In this document: in pieces, positions 29,810 to 38,800 of the stretch
Numbering within the stretch: the stretch's first letter is position 1
Layout of the letters: each line of letters starts with the position of its first letter
From: Bombiscardovia nodaiensis
GTDB taxonomy: Bacteria > Actinomycetota > Actinomycetes > Actinomycetales > Bifidobacteriaceae
Length of the DNA: 64,000 nt
NCBI GenBank assembly: GCA_033127725.1
Contig: AP026798.1
Location: 744,001-808,000 of the forward strand
Direction of reading: 5' to 3'
Translations under genes and position numbers: made by a program
The notes under the pieces: generated by a model
Database searches by the model: none
Told to the model about the DNA's origin: nothing
What the model saw: the letters and a program-made list of their open reading frames with translations, nothing else

Positions 29810-30577
29810 ATGGCTTCCTTTACCATGGCTAGCATGACACAGCAAGAACAGCAGACGCAGACCCTACCCACCGCCGTCTTTTGGGACATGGACGGCACTT
29901 TGATTGACTCTGAGCCTTACTGGCACGCCAGCGAGGTGGAGGTGGCCCGCAGCCACGGCGGCCAGTGGAGCGAAAAGCTGGGCTGGGAGTTTTCGGGTTC
30001 GCCGGTCATCCGGGTGGCCAAGGCTATCTGTGAGCGAGGCGTAGATGTGCCCGCTGAGCAAGTCGAGCAGGAAATTATCGCCGGAGTGGCCCGCCGGGAG
30101 CAGGAGCAGATGCCTTGGATTGAGGGGGCCGTCGAGCTTTTGGAAGCCCTGAAGAAGGCTGGTGTTCCCTCGGTCCTGGTCACGTCCTCGCCGCGCTACA
30201 TTGCGCAGGCCGTAGTGGAGCAGGCGCCCGCTGGAGCCTTTATTGGCTTTACCTGCGGTGACGACGGCCTGCCTATGAAGCCCGACCCCGCGCCCTACCT
30301 ACACGCTGCCAAGATTGTAGGCGTAGAACCCGCTCAGATGGCCTCTTGCGTGGCCATAGAAGACACCATGACCGGCATTACCTCGGCCGCTGCCTCAGGT
30401 GCCACCACCCTAGCCTTCACCGGTTCCAACCCCAAAGACACCTCCGCAGGCCCCCAGTTCACCTCCTTCGCCTCCTACCTAGGCGTAACCCCGCAAACCC
30501 TGGGGCGTATGTGCTGCGGCGTTCTTCTGGCAACTAGTCTTTTCACTAGTTATGCCACAAACAGGGGTGCTGCGTGA
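29810..30577 (+). CDS. HAD-superfamily phosphatase (beta-phosphoglucomutase-like)
   Basis: 255-aa HAD hydrolase. Motif I FWDMDGTLIDSEPYW with both Asp residues, motif II Ser/Thr in VLVTSSPR, motif III Lys in GLPMKPDPAPY, motif IV CVAIEDTMTGI. The cap between residues 30 and 100 is helical (type C1). Start could also be the Met at 29834. The stop codon lies inside the hairpin of the downstream terminator. Substrate is unknown; sugar phosphate is likely for this subclass. Confidence 0.85.
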   Translation: MASFTMASMTQQEQQTQTLPTAVFWDMDGTLIDSEPYWHASEVEVARSHGGQWSEKLGWEFSGSPVIRVAKAICERGVDVPAEQVEQEIIAGVARREQEQMPWIEGAVELLEALKKAGVPSVLVTSSPRYIAQAVVEQAPAGAFIGFTCGDDGLPMKPDPAPYLHAAKIVGVEPAQMASCVAIEDTMTGITSAAASGATTLAFTGSNPKDTSAGPQFTSFASYLGVTPQTLGRMCCGVLLATSLFTSYATNRGAA

Positions 30578-30604
30578 AAGCTCATGCAGCACCCCTGCAG
30601 ATTT
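30562..30604. terminator. Terminator between convergent genes
   Basis: Stem CAGGGGTGCTGC (30562-30573) with GCAGCACCCCTG (30586-30597), then CAGATTTT. The 12-bp perfect stem lies between the HAD gene and the ABC-2 permease on the opposite strand, and may serve both. Confidence 0.75.
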
Positions 30605-30617
30605 TGATAAGACTACT

Positions 30618-31394
30618 TCACAACTCCTTTTGGCGCATGATGAGGGCGGAACCGGCGATGGTGACTGCTAGCACGGCTAGGGAGACGCCGATGTAGGGCC
30701 AGAGCTCGTTGGTCGTGATAATGGAGAGGGACACGTTTTGCCCAACGGTTAAGAAGTCCATGTACTTGAGCCAAGACCAGTGGGCGAAAACCGCCAGCGA
30801 AGCCACTGCAATGGGCCAGACCACTACGAATATGGCAGGTATGATCGTTGAACCGGTCGCCACGAGAATGATGATAGCCAGGCTGAGCACTACCGACATG
30901 AAGAAGGCGATGGTCAGCGTCATCATCGCAGCGTCCGCCAGCAGGGCGCCCCAGCTTTCGCCCAGGCTCCGGCCCATGGTCAGGCCAGTCAGTATAGACG
31001 CGGCGTAGTAGATGGCGCACAGGACCAGCATATCCACCAGCAGCACCGCATACTTGGCCCCGATAAACTGAATGCGAGAAATGCCTGAAATCAGCGTATT
31101 TTTGTAGGTTTTTTGCGAGAACTCGTAGCCAATCACGATCACGAACAAGGCTATGTAGATATAGAGCAGCAGGCTGGCCGACATGGTCAAGGCTTTAACG
31201 CCAGTTACGACCGACCACTGCGAATTAGCTATTTCTCCCATCAAATCAGTCATACTTCTGTCGGTGACCATCACACCGCCCACCTGCTGGTAGACCGTCA
31301 CCAAAATGCTCAAAGCGAGCGTGCAGGCCAGCACCAGATACATGCCCAGCGTGCGCGTCTGCCGGTAAAAATCGGCCCTCATCTGATTCATCAT
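30618..31394 (-). CDS. ABC-2 type transporter permease
   Basis: 258-aa membrane protein with six predicted helices (first near residues 15-35, then about 70-90, 115-140, 150-175, 180-200, 230-250), the usual ABC-2 topology. Overlaps the ATPase stop by 4 nt. With the divergent two-component system it resembles antimicrobial-peptide sensing/export modules, though it lacks the large extracellular domain of BceB. Substrate unknown. Confidence 0.85.
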   Translation of the reverse strand: MMNQMRADFYRQTRTLGMYLVLACTLALSILVTVYQQVGGVMVTDRSMTDLMGEIANSQWSVVTGVKALTMSASLLLYIYIALFVIVIGYEFSQKTYKNTLISGISRIQFIGAKYAVLLVDMLVLCAIYYAASILTGLTMGRSLGESWGALLADAAMMTLTIAFFMSVVLSLAIIILVATGSTIIPAIFVVVWPIAVASLAVFAHWSWLKYMDFLTVGQNVSLSIITTNELWPYIGVSLAVLAVTIAGSALIMRQKEL

Positions 31395-32326
31395 CGCTGC
31401 CCCTCCTCGTCCATAACCTGCTGCTGAGCCATAAGATTCAAGTAATACTGCTCCAGTGAGCCCTCCTGCCTAGACACGTCAGAAACCATGACACCGCCCC
31501 GCACCAGCAGAACGTTCACCTGAGCGGGATCCACCTCCTGCGAGCGAATCAGCAGGTGGTGATCATCGTTCACATCGAAAGGCCCTATGCCCGCCTGGTC
31601 CAAAATCTGCGCGGCCAGCGGCGCTTGGTCCACCTCCACCAAGAGGCCCGAACGGTTGGCTGCATCCAGCTCGGCGCGGGTGAGCTCCTGGACGACCCGC
31701 CCCTTGTGAATAATGCCGAAACGGGTGGAAACCTGGTAGAGCTCGCTCAAAATATGGCTAGAAATGAGAATAGTGGTCTGCCTGCGCTCGTTGAGCTCCT
31801 GCAAGAGCCGCCGAAACTCCATAATGCCGGTGGGATCCAGGCCGTTGATTGGCTCGTCCAAAATCAGAAAATCCGGGTGGTGAAGAATCGCCATAGCCAA
31901 GCCCAGCCTCTGCCGCTGGCCCAGAGAAAGATGCTTAGCCTTAGCCTTGCGCTTGGCCTCCAAGCCCACAAAAGAAATAGCTTCCTCAATGTCCGAAGAG
32001 CCCGAAAGACCGTGCTGGATGGCGCACAGTTTCAGGTTTTCCTCCACGCTCAACTTGCTAAAAGCGGCAGGGCTCTCAATAATGGCACCAGTGCGGCTGA
32101 GAGCCCGCTGGCCAGAACCCACCGGCTCGCCCAGCAGGCTGATTGAGCCTGACTGCAAGGGCGAAAGAGCGGTAATGAGCCGCATAAGCGTGGTCTTGCC
32201 CGCCCCATTTTCGCCAATCAGGCCGTAGATGTCGCCCCTGCGCACCGCAAGATTGACGTGGCTCAGAGCCTGGAACTTCCCAAAGCGTTTGCTCACATCG
32301 CGGATGTCGAGCGCTATGCTGTCCAT
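31391..32326 (-). CDS. ABC transporter ATP-binding protein
   Basis: 311-aa ATPase: Walker A GENGAGKTT, signature LSLGQRQRL, Walker B FLILDEPINGLD (Ile for the usual Thr), switch His LISSHILSEL. The C-terminal 80-residue extension is as in lantibiotic/bacitracin-type exporters. The start at 32326 has GAAAGGAAA upstream; an ATG 18 nt earlier is less likely. Divergent from the response regulator with a shared 162-nt promoter region. Confidence 0.92.
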   Translation of the reverse strand: MDSIALDIRDVSKRFGKFQALSHVNLAVRRGDIYGLIGENGAGKTTLMRLITALSPLQSGSISLLGEPVGSGQRALSRTGAIIESPAAFSKLSVEENLKLCAIQHGLSGSSDIEEAISFVGLEAKRKAKAKHLSLGQRQRLGLAMAILHHPDFLILDEPINGLDPTGIMEFRRLLQELNERRQTTILISSHILSELYQVSTRFGIIHKGRVVQELTRAELDAANRSGLLVEVDQAPLAAQILDQAGIGPFDVNDDHHLLIRSQEVDPAQVNVLLVRGGVMVSDVSRQEGSLEQYYLNLMAQQQVMDEEGQR

Positions 32327-32382
32327 GCGAGTTTCCTTTCTCAAGTCGATAGCCCCAGCCTATGGGATACTTATAAAGTAAA

Positions 32383-32412
32383 TCTTCAAGAAAGTCTTAA
32401 GAAAATCTAAAG
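32383..32412. promoter_or_regulatory. Direct repeats in the divergent promoter region
   Basis: TCTTCAAGAAAG at 32383, TCTTAAGAAAA at 32395 and TCTAAAG at 32406: phased 11-12 nt repeats typical of OmpR-family response-regulator sites, between the ABC genes and the regulator gene. Binding is inferred. Confidence 0.5.
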
Positions 32413-32488
32413 TTTTGTGGCCCCACGCGAGCTGGGCGGCGCGCGCAAGATAGAATGCCTATGGAGGCCGAGCGCGGAAGGGAAGCCC

Positions 32489-33163
32489 ATGGCAACAATC
32501 CTAGTTGTGGAAGACCACCAAGACATACAAGACCTCTTACGAGACGTGCTGAGCCCAGACTACCAGCTCATTCAAGCCCTGAGCGGCTCCGAAGCCATCG
32601 CGCGCTTCAACGAAGCCGAGCCCGACCTGGTGCTGCTAGACCTCATGCTGCCGGGAGTAACCGGCGAGAGCGTCCTAGGCTGGATTCGCAAAGTTTCCGC
32701 GGTGCCCGTCATCGTGCTGACCGCCGTGCAAGACAAGAGCCGGACCGTTGCCCTGCTCAACAAAGGCGCCAACGACTACCTGACCAAGCCCTTCGACATC
32801 GACGAACTGCGCGCTCGCATCCAAGTGCAGCTGCGGACCGGGCAAGCATCGGGGCCCGCAGCCGCTGAGCTCCTGCAATGCGAGGAACTCCGCTTAGATC
32901 CGGCCTCGCGCAGGGTGTGGGTGGGGGAGCAGGAGCTGAGCCTGCCCAAAAAAGAGTTCGCCCTGCTGGCCCTGATGCTCAAGCGCCCCCACCAAGTCTT
33001 CGACAAGGCCAGCCTCTACGAAGCGGTCTGGGAGCAGCCCTACATGAACGCCGAAAACACGCTCAACGTTCACCTGAGCAACTTGCGCACCAGCCTGAAC
33101 GAGGCAGCCGGGCAGCAGCGCTACATCGTGTCGGTCTGGGGAATCGGGGTGCGGCTTGTTTGA
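32489..33163 (+). CDS. OmpR-family response regulator
   Basis: 224-aa regulator. Receiver domain with acidic pair VVEDH, phospho-acceptor Asp in LVLLDLMLPG, Thr in VLTAVQD and Lys in YLTKPFD; a winged-helix DNA-binding domain from about residue 130 (LSLPKKEFALLALML...VHLSNLRTSL). ATG at 32489 with GGAAGGGAAG upstream. Overlaps the kinase gene by 8 nt. Probably controls the divergent ABC transporter. Confidence 0.94.
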   Translation: MATILVVEDHQDIQDLLRDVLSPDYQLIQALSGSEAIARFNEAEPDLVLLDLMLPGVTGESVLGWIRKVSAVPVIVLTAVQDKSRTVALLNKGANDYLTKPFDIDELRARIQVQLRTGQASGPAAAELLQCEELRLDPASRRVWVGEQELSLPKKEFALLALMLKRPHQVFDKASLYEAVWEQPYMNAENTLNVHLSNLRTSLNEAAGQQRYIVSVWGIGVRLV

Positions 33164-34097
33164 GGCGGTACTTCTGATTATTGTTCTCATCATCGCGGTC
33201 TGCCTACTAGCCGGATGGCTGGCCATGCTCATAGCCGACCTGCGCCGCATGACCCGCGACCTGGACTACATCAACCGCAAAGATACTAATGCCAGCGTCA
33301 CCGCCTCCACCTCCCTGTGCGACAGCAGACGGCTCGCGGCCGCAATCAACGCCAACCTGGACCAAACCAGGCGCCTGCAGCAGCAGCAATTCAGTCAAGA
33401 ACTACGCCTACGACAGATGCTCACCAACCTCACCCACGACATCAAAACGCCGCTCACCGTAGCCCGCGGATACGTGCAGCTCATGGGGGAGGGGGCCCAA
33501 GGCGAGCTTACGACCGCCAGTGCAAAAGCCGCTTCCAGCCTGGACTCCGTGGACTACTACCTGCGCTATCTGATGGACTTTACCCTCATGCAAGAGAAAG
33601 GCCAGGCCCTAGCCCTGAGCCGGGTCAACCTCTCCAAACTCCTGCAAGACGACCTCTTCACCGTATTCGACCAGCTGAGCGCCAAGGGGGTCGCCGTAGA
33701 GCCCAGCATCGAACCCGGAATCGTGCTGACCAGCGACGAAACCCTCCTCCACAGAATCGTGCAAAACCTCATTGGCAACTGGCTCAAATACGCCAGCACC
33801 AGCGCTCAAGCCGTCCTGCAGCGCCTGCAGGACGGCCGAATCGAACTCACCTTGAGCAACCAGACCAAGCAGCCCTTCGTGAGCGCCCAAGAGCTAGCCG
33901 AGCGATTCTCCACCAGCCAGCCGCAGATCAGCCTTTCCGAAGGCATGGAGAGCTCCGGGCTGGGCTTGAATATTGTGCGAGGGCTGGTCAAAGCGCTCGG
34001 CGGCTCTATGGAACTGGCGACAAACCCCGGTCAATTCGCCGTTAGCCTGTATTTGCCAGAGCAGAAGAGTATGCAAAAGCCGCTCCCTCGAAGCTGA
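33156..34097 (+). CDS. Sensor histidine kinase
   Basis: 313-aa kinase. One N-terminal membrane helix (about residues 2-25), almost no extracellular part, then the H-box NLTHDIKTPLTVARGY (His about residue 95) and a HATPase domain with N-box NLIGNWLKYAS and G-box SGLGLNIVRGL. Small intramembrane-sensing kinases of this kind usually need a linked ABC transporter as the sensor; one is encoded just upstream on the other strand. TTG start within the regulator gene. Confidence 0.9.
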   Translation: MFEAVLLIIVLIIAVCLLAGWLAMLIADLRRMTRDLDYINRKDTNASVTASTSLCDSRRLAAAINANLDQTRRLQQQQFSQELRLRQMLTNLTHDIKTPLTVARGYVQLMGEGAQGELTTASAKAASSLDSVDYYLRYLMDFTLMQEKGQALALSRVNLSKLLQDDLFTVFDQLSAKGVAVEPSIEPGIVLTSDETLLHRIVQNLIGNWLKYASTSAQAVLQRLQDGRIELTLSNQTKQPFVSAQELAERFSTSQPQISLSEGMESSGLGLNIVRGLVKALGGSMELATNPGQFAVSLYLPEQKSMQKPLPRS

Positions 34098-34115
34098 AAT
34101 CCTTGGGGGAGCGGC
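34075..34115 (-). terminator. Terminator for the threonine aldolase gene
   Basis: GCCGCTCCC (34079-34087) with GGGAGCGGC (34107-34115). Read on the minus strand the stem is followed by TTTTGC, so it ends transcripts of the leftward gene; it also overlaps the 3' end of the kinase gene. Confidence 0.7.
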
Positions 34116-34136
34116 CTTCGTAAGCACAATCGCGGC

Positions 34137-35162
34137 TTAGAGCAAATCGGCCAAAGCCTGCGCATCCTCCATCTTCGTAGCCCAAGAAGTTGCAAAACGG
34201 ACCACGGTATGGCTGGCATCCTTGCGCTCCCAGAAGTCAAAATTGACCTTCTGCTTGAGCTCAGCCATCCGCTGGTTCTCCAGCACCACGAACGTCAAGT
34301 TGGTGGGGGAGTCAATATAGAACTCGTAGCCCTTGTTCTGCAAGGCCTTACGAATCACCTGAGCCGTGTCGATAGCCTGGTGGCTGATGCGAGTGTAGAG
34401 GCCATCGGTAAACAGCGTGTCAAACTGCACGCCCAGCAGGCGCCCCTTGGCCAGCAGCCCGCCCCTGCGCTTAATGAGCGTGGAGAAATACTGAGGCGCA
34501 TCGCCCTTGGGGAAGACCACCGCCTCGCCGCACAGGGCACCGACCTTGGTTCCGCCAATATAGAAAATGTCAGCTAAGTTCGCAATATCTGGCAGGGTCA
34601 CGTCCGCGCCAGGAGCCACCAAGCCATACCCCATACGCGCGCCGTCAATGTAGAGCGGAATCTCATACTCCCGGCAAATGTTGTGCAGCTCCTCCAACTC
34701 AGCCTTCGAGTAGAGCGTGCCGTATTCGGTGGACCAAGAGATGTACACCATGCCAGGGAACACCATCTGCTCGTGGTTCTCATCCGCCCAGAACGTCTCC
34801 AAATACTCGCGCAGAGCCGGAGCAGGCAGCTTGCCGTCCACGCCGGGAATGCTCAGCACCTTATGGTCGCCCGCCTCAATCGCACCCGCCTCGTGCACAT
34901 TCACATGGCCAGTGTCCGCCGCTACCACGCCCTGATACTGCTGCAGAACCGTGGAAATCACAATCTGATTGGTCTGCGTGCCGCCGGAGATGAAGAACAC
35001 CTGAGCGTCGGGCTTACCGCAGGCCTGCGCAATCTTCGCCTGAGCCGAGCGCGTGTACTTATCCGTGCCGTAGCCAGGAAGCTGCTCCATATTGGTCTCT
35101 ACCAAGCGCTGCAAGACCTCCGGGCAGGCCCCCTCCGAGTAATCGTTGACAAAGTTCAGCAT
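34137..35162 (-). CDS. Low-specificity threonine aldolase-like PLP enzyme
   Basis: 341-aa fold-type I PLP enzyme (beta-eliminating lyase family). FISGGTQTNQIV near residue 60 binds the cofactor phosphate, HVNVHEAGAIE is family-typical, the Asp of YIDGARMGYG pairs with the pyridine N, and the Schiff-base Lys is in FYIGGTKVGAL. Probably splits threonine or allo-threonine to glycine and acetaldehyde. Monocistronic, terminator downstream. Confidence 0.9.
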   Translation of the reverse strand: MLNFVNDYSEGACPEVLQRLVETNMEQLPGYGTDKYTRSAQAKIAQACGKPDAQVFFISGGTQTNQIVISTVLQQYQGVVAADTGHVNVHEAGAIEAGDHKVLSIPGVDGKLPAPALREYLETFWADENHEQMVFPGMVYISWSTEYGTLYSKAELEELHNICREYEIPLYIDGARMGYGLVAPGADVTLPDIANLADIFYIGGTKVGALCGEAVVFPKGDAPQYFSTLIKRRGGLLAKGRLLGVQFDTLFTDGLYTRISHQAIDTAQVIRKALQNKGYEFYIDSPTNLTFVVLENQRMAELKQKVNFDFWERKDASHTVVRFATSWATKMEDAQALADLL

Positions 35163-35854
35163 TGCGACTCCTTCCTGGAGACTTGACGAGGAAGCGACAT
35201 GGCTCCCGGCCTGGATAGCGACGTACCTATGCTGGCTATTCTATCCGCCCGCTGCCCCATACACGCGGCATCGTCTCACATGCTAGTCTTCGCCCGCCCT
35301 AGGCTCTCCTCAGCCTTACGAATGTGGCAAAAAATCGGGCCAGACAGCTTTAGCCCCTACCGAGTTCAGACAAGCTTCATACCGATGTTGGTTTGCGCTT
35401 TGGTGCTTGATTGTGTTCCGATACTTGGTAGGGCTTCGCTGCCGAGTTTTACTCTGATGCTGGATTGAGCTTCGATATTGAGGCGTACTTTTGACTACCA
35501 ATTTGATTCTGGCACTCTGCTGATTTGGAGTTGGATTGATCCTTGATTGTTTGCTGAGCCTTTGTTTGGCTTTTTCTTTTGTTCTTGTACTGTATTTCGC
35601 TACTTGTTTGGGTGTGGATTTTGCTTGGCTTTGGGTTTTCGGCTGTGCTGGGTTTTGAGACTGTGTTGGGTGCTGGGGGCGCTGTTGGTGGGGTTGGTTG
35701 TTCAGCAAGGGGAACTTCTTATTGCTTCACAATCAACCCCACCAACAGCTCGCTTTCGCATCGCAGGCTCGCGTGCTTCACTCCGTCGAGCGTGGCCGGG
35801 GCATTGGATACTTTGCTCCGGCCTTGACGGCTGGCTTGGGTGCGAGCCGAGTAC
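35163..35854. other. 692-nt non-coding gap with degenerate repeats and a long hairpin
   Basis: No credible gene. From about 35370 to 35680 the sequence is G/T-rich on the plus strand and shows an eroded period of about 18 nt (compare GCTTTGGTGCT, GTTCCGATACT, GCTTCGCTGCC, ACTCTGATGCT, GCTTCGATATT). A long inverted repeat follows (35681-35749). A minus-strand frame (35316-35708) gives only Gln/Ser/Lys hexapeptide-like text and has no ribosome site. The gap is downstream of the RCC1 surface-protein gene. Confidence 0.7.
35681..35749. repeat. 21-bp inverted repeat forming a 69-nt hairpin
   Basis: 35681-35701 and 35729-35749 are complementary over 21 positions (16 perfect, one G-T, four more). 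Within the loop AGCAA and TTGCT can extend the stem. It lies about 105 nt downstream of the RCC1 gene stop on the minus strand. No T-run, so not a standard terminator; it could be an RNA-stabilising structure or a remnant of a miniature element. Confidence 0.85.
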
Positions 35855-38800
35855 CTAGCTTCGGTTTGAGTGGTTTGGGCGGGGTGAGTGCTGGCCTTGC
35901 TTGCGTTTGCGGGCCTTTGATAGTTGGTGGCCTGCGAGAGATACTGCCGTGATGACACTGAGGGCGAGTAGGGTGCTGCCGCTTATCCGGTGGAGGGGGA
36001 TGGTTCCGGCTGCGGGGAGGGTGCGGGAGGTGCCGTAGGTGTAGGTGAGGGGGTAGTTGGTTTGTTGTACTCCTGCTAGGCTCCAGGCGATGGAGACGGG
36101 GACGGTGCCTTCCGCGTGGGGGCGGGTGGTGATCTTCCAGGTGCCGTCGCCTGGGTCGTAGGTGGGTCCGGTTTGAGGGGTTTGATTGTCTACGGTGACG
36201 CCGGTGATGTTCAAGCGCACGGGTATCAGGCTGACGGGTGTGAGGCTATGGTTGCCGGGGGAGCCGCCTTGGTTGTCTCCGAGTTGGCCGGAGGAGTTGT
36301 CGCCCCAGGCGTAGATGTTGCCAGCAGTGTCAATACCGATGGTGTGATTGTAAGCGGTGTGCAGCTGCGCGAACGTGGTGCCAGGCTTAGGGTTGACGAC
36401 GATCGGGTTGGGTTGGTTGGTTTGATTACTGTTACCTAGTTGGCCACTAGTGTTCATGCCCCAGGCGTAGATGCTGCCATTGTTGGCGATGGTCATGACG
36501 CTGTTGGCTTTCGGGGTGACCGTGGTGAAGGTGAGGCCAGTGGGGAGCAATGCTTCGGCTGGTAGGGCTTGGTTGTTGGCATTGCCGTTGCCGAGCTGGT
36601 TTTGAGTGTTGTAGCCCCAGGTGATAATACGCCCGTTATCACCGATACTGATAGACCAGTTAGCGCTAGCAGTGGCTTGCTTAAACTTACTCACTCCCAC
36701 GGGCAGCTGGACTTCTACTGGTACGAGGCTTTTATCACCAACAGTGATGAGTACACTGCCGAGTTGCCCGTACTGGTTGGAACCCCACGCGTAAGCCAGC
36801 CCATTATCGCCGATAGCGATTGAGTGACTGGATCCGGCGGACAGGCTGGTGAAATGGAATACACCAGCTGGAATCTGCACTTTCACCGGACTGAGGCTGT
36901 TAACGGTCGTATTGTTACCGAGCTGGCCGCTAGTGTTGGAGCCCCAAGCGTAGGCGGTACCGTCGTCACCTAGAGCGAGGGTGTGGTTTTCTCCCGGGCT
37001 GACCTGCGTGTACGTGTTTACTCCGGCGGGCATGCTGATGGCAACGGGAGTGAGTTGGTTGGTGGTATTGCCGTTGCCGAGCTGTCCGCTAGTGTTGGCT
37101 CCCCACGCGTACCAACGGTTATCACTACCCAAGGCAAAAGAGGTGTTAGGGCCTGCTACGACTTGCCGGTATTTCACTCCGGTTGGCGTGTTCTTTACGA
37201 CCATGGGCACGACATGGTTATCAGTGGTGTTGTCACCTAATTGGCCTGCATCGTTTCTACCCCAAGCGTAGATGCGACCGTCTGAACCTAAGCCCAGGGT
37301 GTGGTACCAGCCCACGGATATTTGACTGAACTGAATAGCTGACTGCTTCGGGTTGGGAGTGATAGCGACCGTGGTGCCGCCTGCGGTGCTTCCTGAGCTG
37401 GGGTTGAGTGAGAACGTGTATTGCTCCCAGTGCGCGGTCAAAGTAATCGAACGAGTGACGGGCTCGTTGAATGTGTATGGTTTCCCATCCACATACCAGC
37501 CAGTAAACAACTTACCACCCCATGTGGGTGTGGTCGGCCACGTTGCTTTCGACCCCTCTAGCACGCTCTGCGTGACGGGCGGACTGCCAGGCGCTCCGTC
37601 AAGGTTGAAACTGACAGTGAACGTGTCTAAATACCGGTACTTGAGCGTCTCACTCGGCTGCGGGCTACCGTTCAGAGTCCACTCCACCACTACATCCACG
37701 TCCCCAGGAGCATGAGGCAACGTAACACCAGACCAGATACCAGAAACCGCATTCACACTACCAGATGTGACCCGACCGCCAATAGTGACTTTCGTGATGT
37801 TGATAACACCACCGACACGGGCTGGATCAGGGAAAGTGGCATAGGATCCGCTGTTTGGTATGTCTGGTGGTCGGCAGTCGCCGAGGGCTCCGTCCCAGTT
37901 CATGCCCCATGCGTAGGTGTTACCGTCGCTGCCGATAGCGAAGGAGTTCCAACCGCCTGCTGTGACACTGATGAAGGTGACACCGGCTGGCGTGGTGACC
38001 TGGACTGGGCTTGCGCTGTATGTGCCAAGTCCGGTGGTGTTGCCGAGTTGGCCCATACGGTTGTCGCCCCAGGAGTAGGCTTTACCGTCTGTAGCTAATA
38101 CGAGCGTGTGCGATCCGCCGGATACCATGCTTTTGATGCTGGCACCTCCGGGCAGGCTAACCGTGACACGGATAGGCGACAGCACAGAGCCGCCTACTAT
38201 GCCGTCTCCAATGCAGCCATATTGTCTGCTTCCCCAGCGGTATAGGTTGCCGTCGCTTGCTGTAGCGCTAGCAAACTCGGCTCCCATTGTAATACTGGTG
38301 AACTGGTATCCGGTTGGCGGGTTTACTGCCACGGCTGAACTACGGTTTGTGGTATCGCCTACACCCAGCTGCCCGCTGTCGTTGGTTCCCCAGCTGTAGA
38401 TTCTGCCGTCATTTCCTAACGCCATAGTTGATGTCCACAGGGAGCTGATACTTTTAACCCTCACGTTGGATGGGATGCCTACTACTGGTGTAGGAGTCAG
38501 GCGGTTATTGTAATCACCTACTCCTAACTGTCCAGGAGCGCCATACGCTCCACTAATACTACCGCTGCCCCAGCTGTAGATTTTGCCGTTATCGGCGAGT
38601 GCGAAGGCTGCGCTCTGTCCTGTTGCAATGCTGGTGAATCGGTTGACTCCTGTTGGTAGGGCTATTTTGGTGGGGATGCGCCTATCTGTGGTATCTCCTA
38701 GGCCGAGTTCGCCTTCGGTGTTGCGCCCCCATGAGTAGATGTTGCCGTCGGTGCCTATAGCGAGTGAGAAGTGGCCCCAGCCTGCTGCGCTGACTTGAGT

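Noticed and set aside
35316..35708. 130-aa minus-strand Gln/Ser/Lys-rich ORF
   Set aside because: It is the translation of the eroded 18-nt array (hexapeptide-like text), starts with TTG inside a hairpin and lacks a ribosome site.
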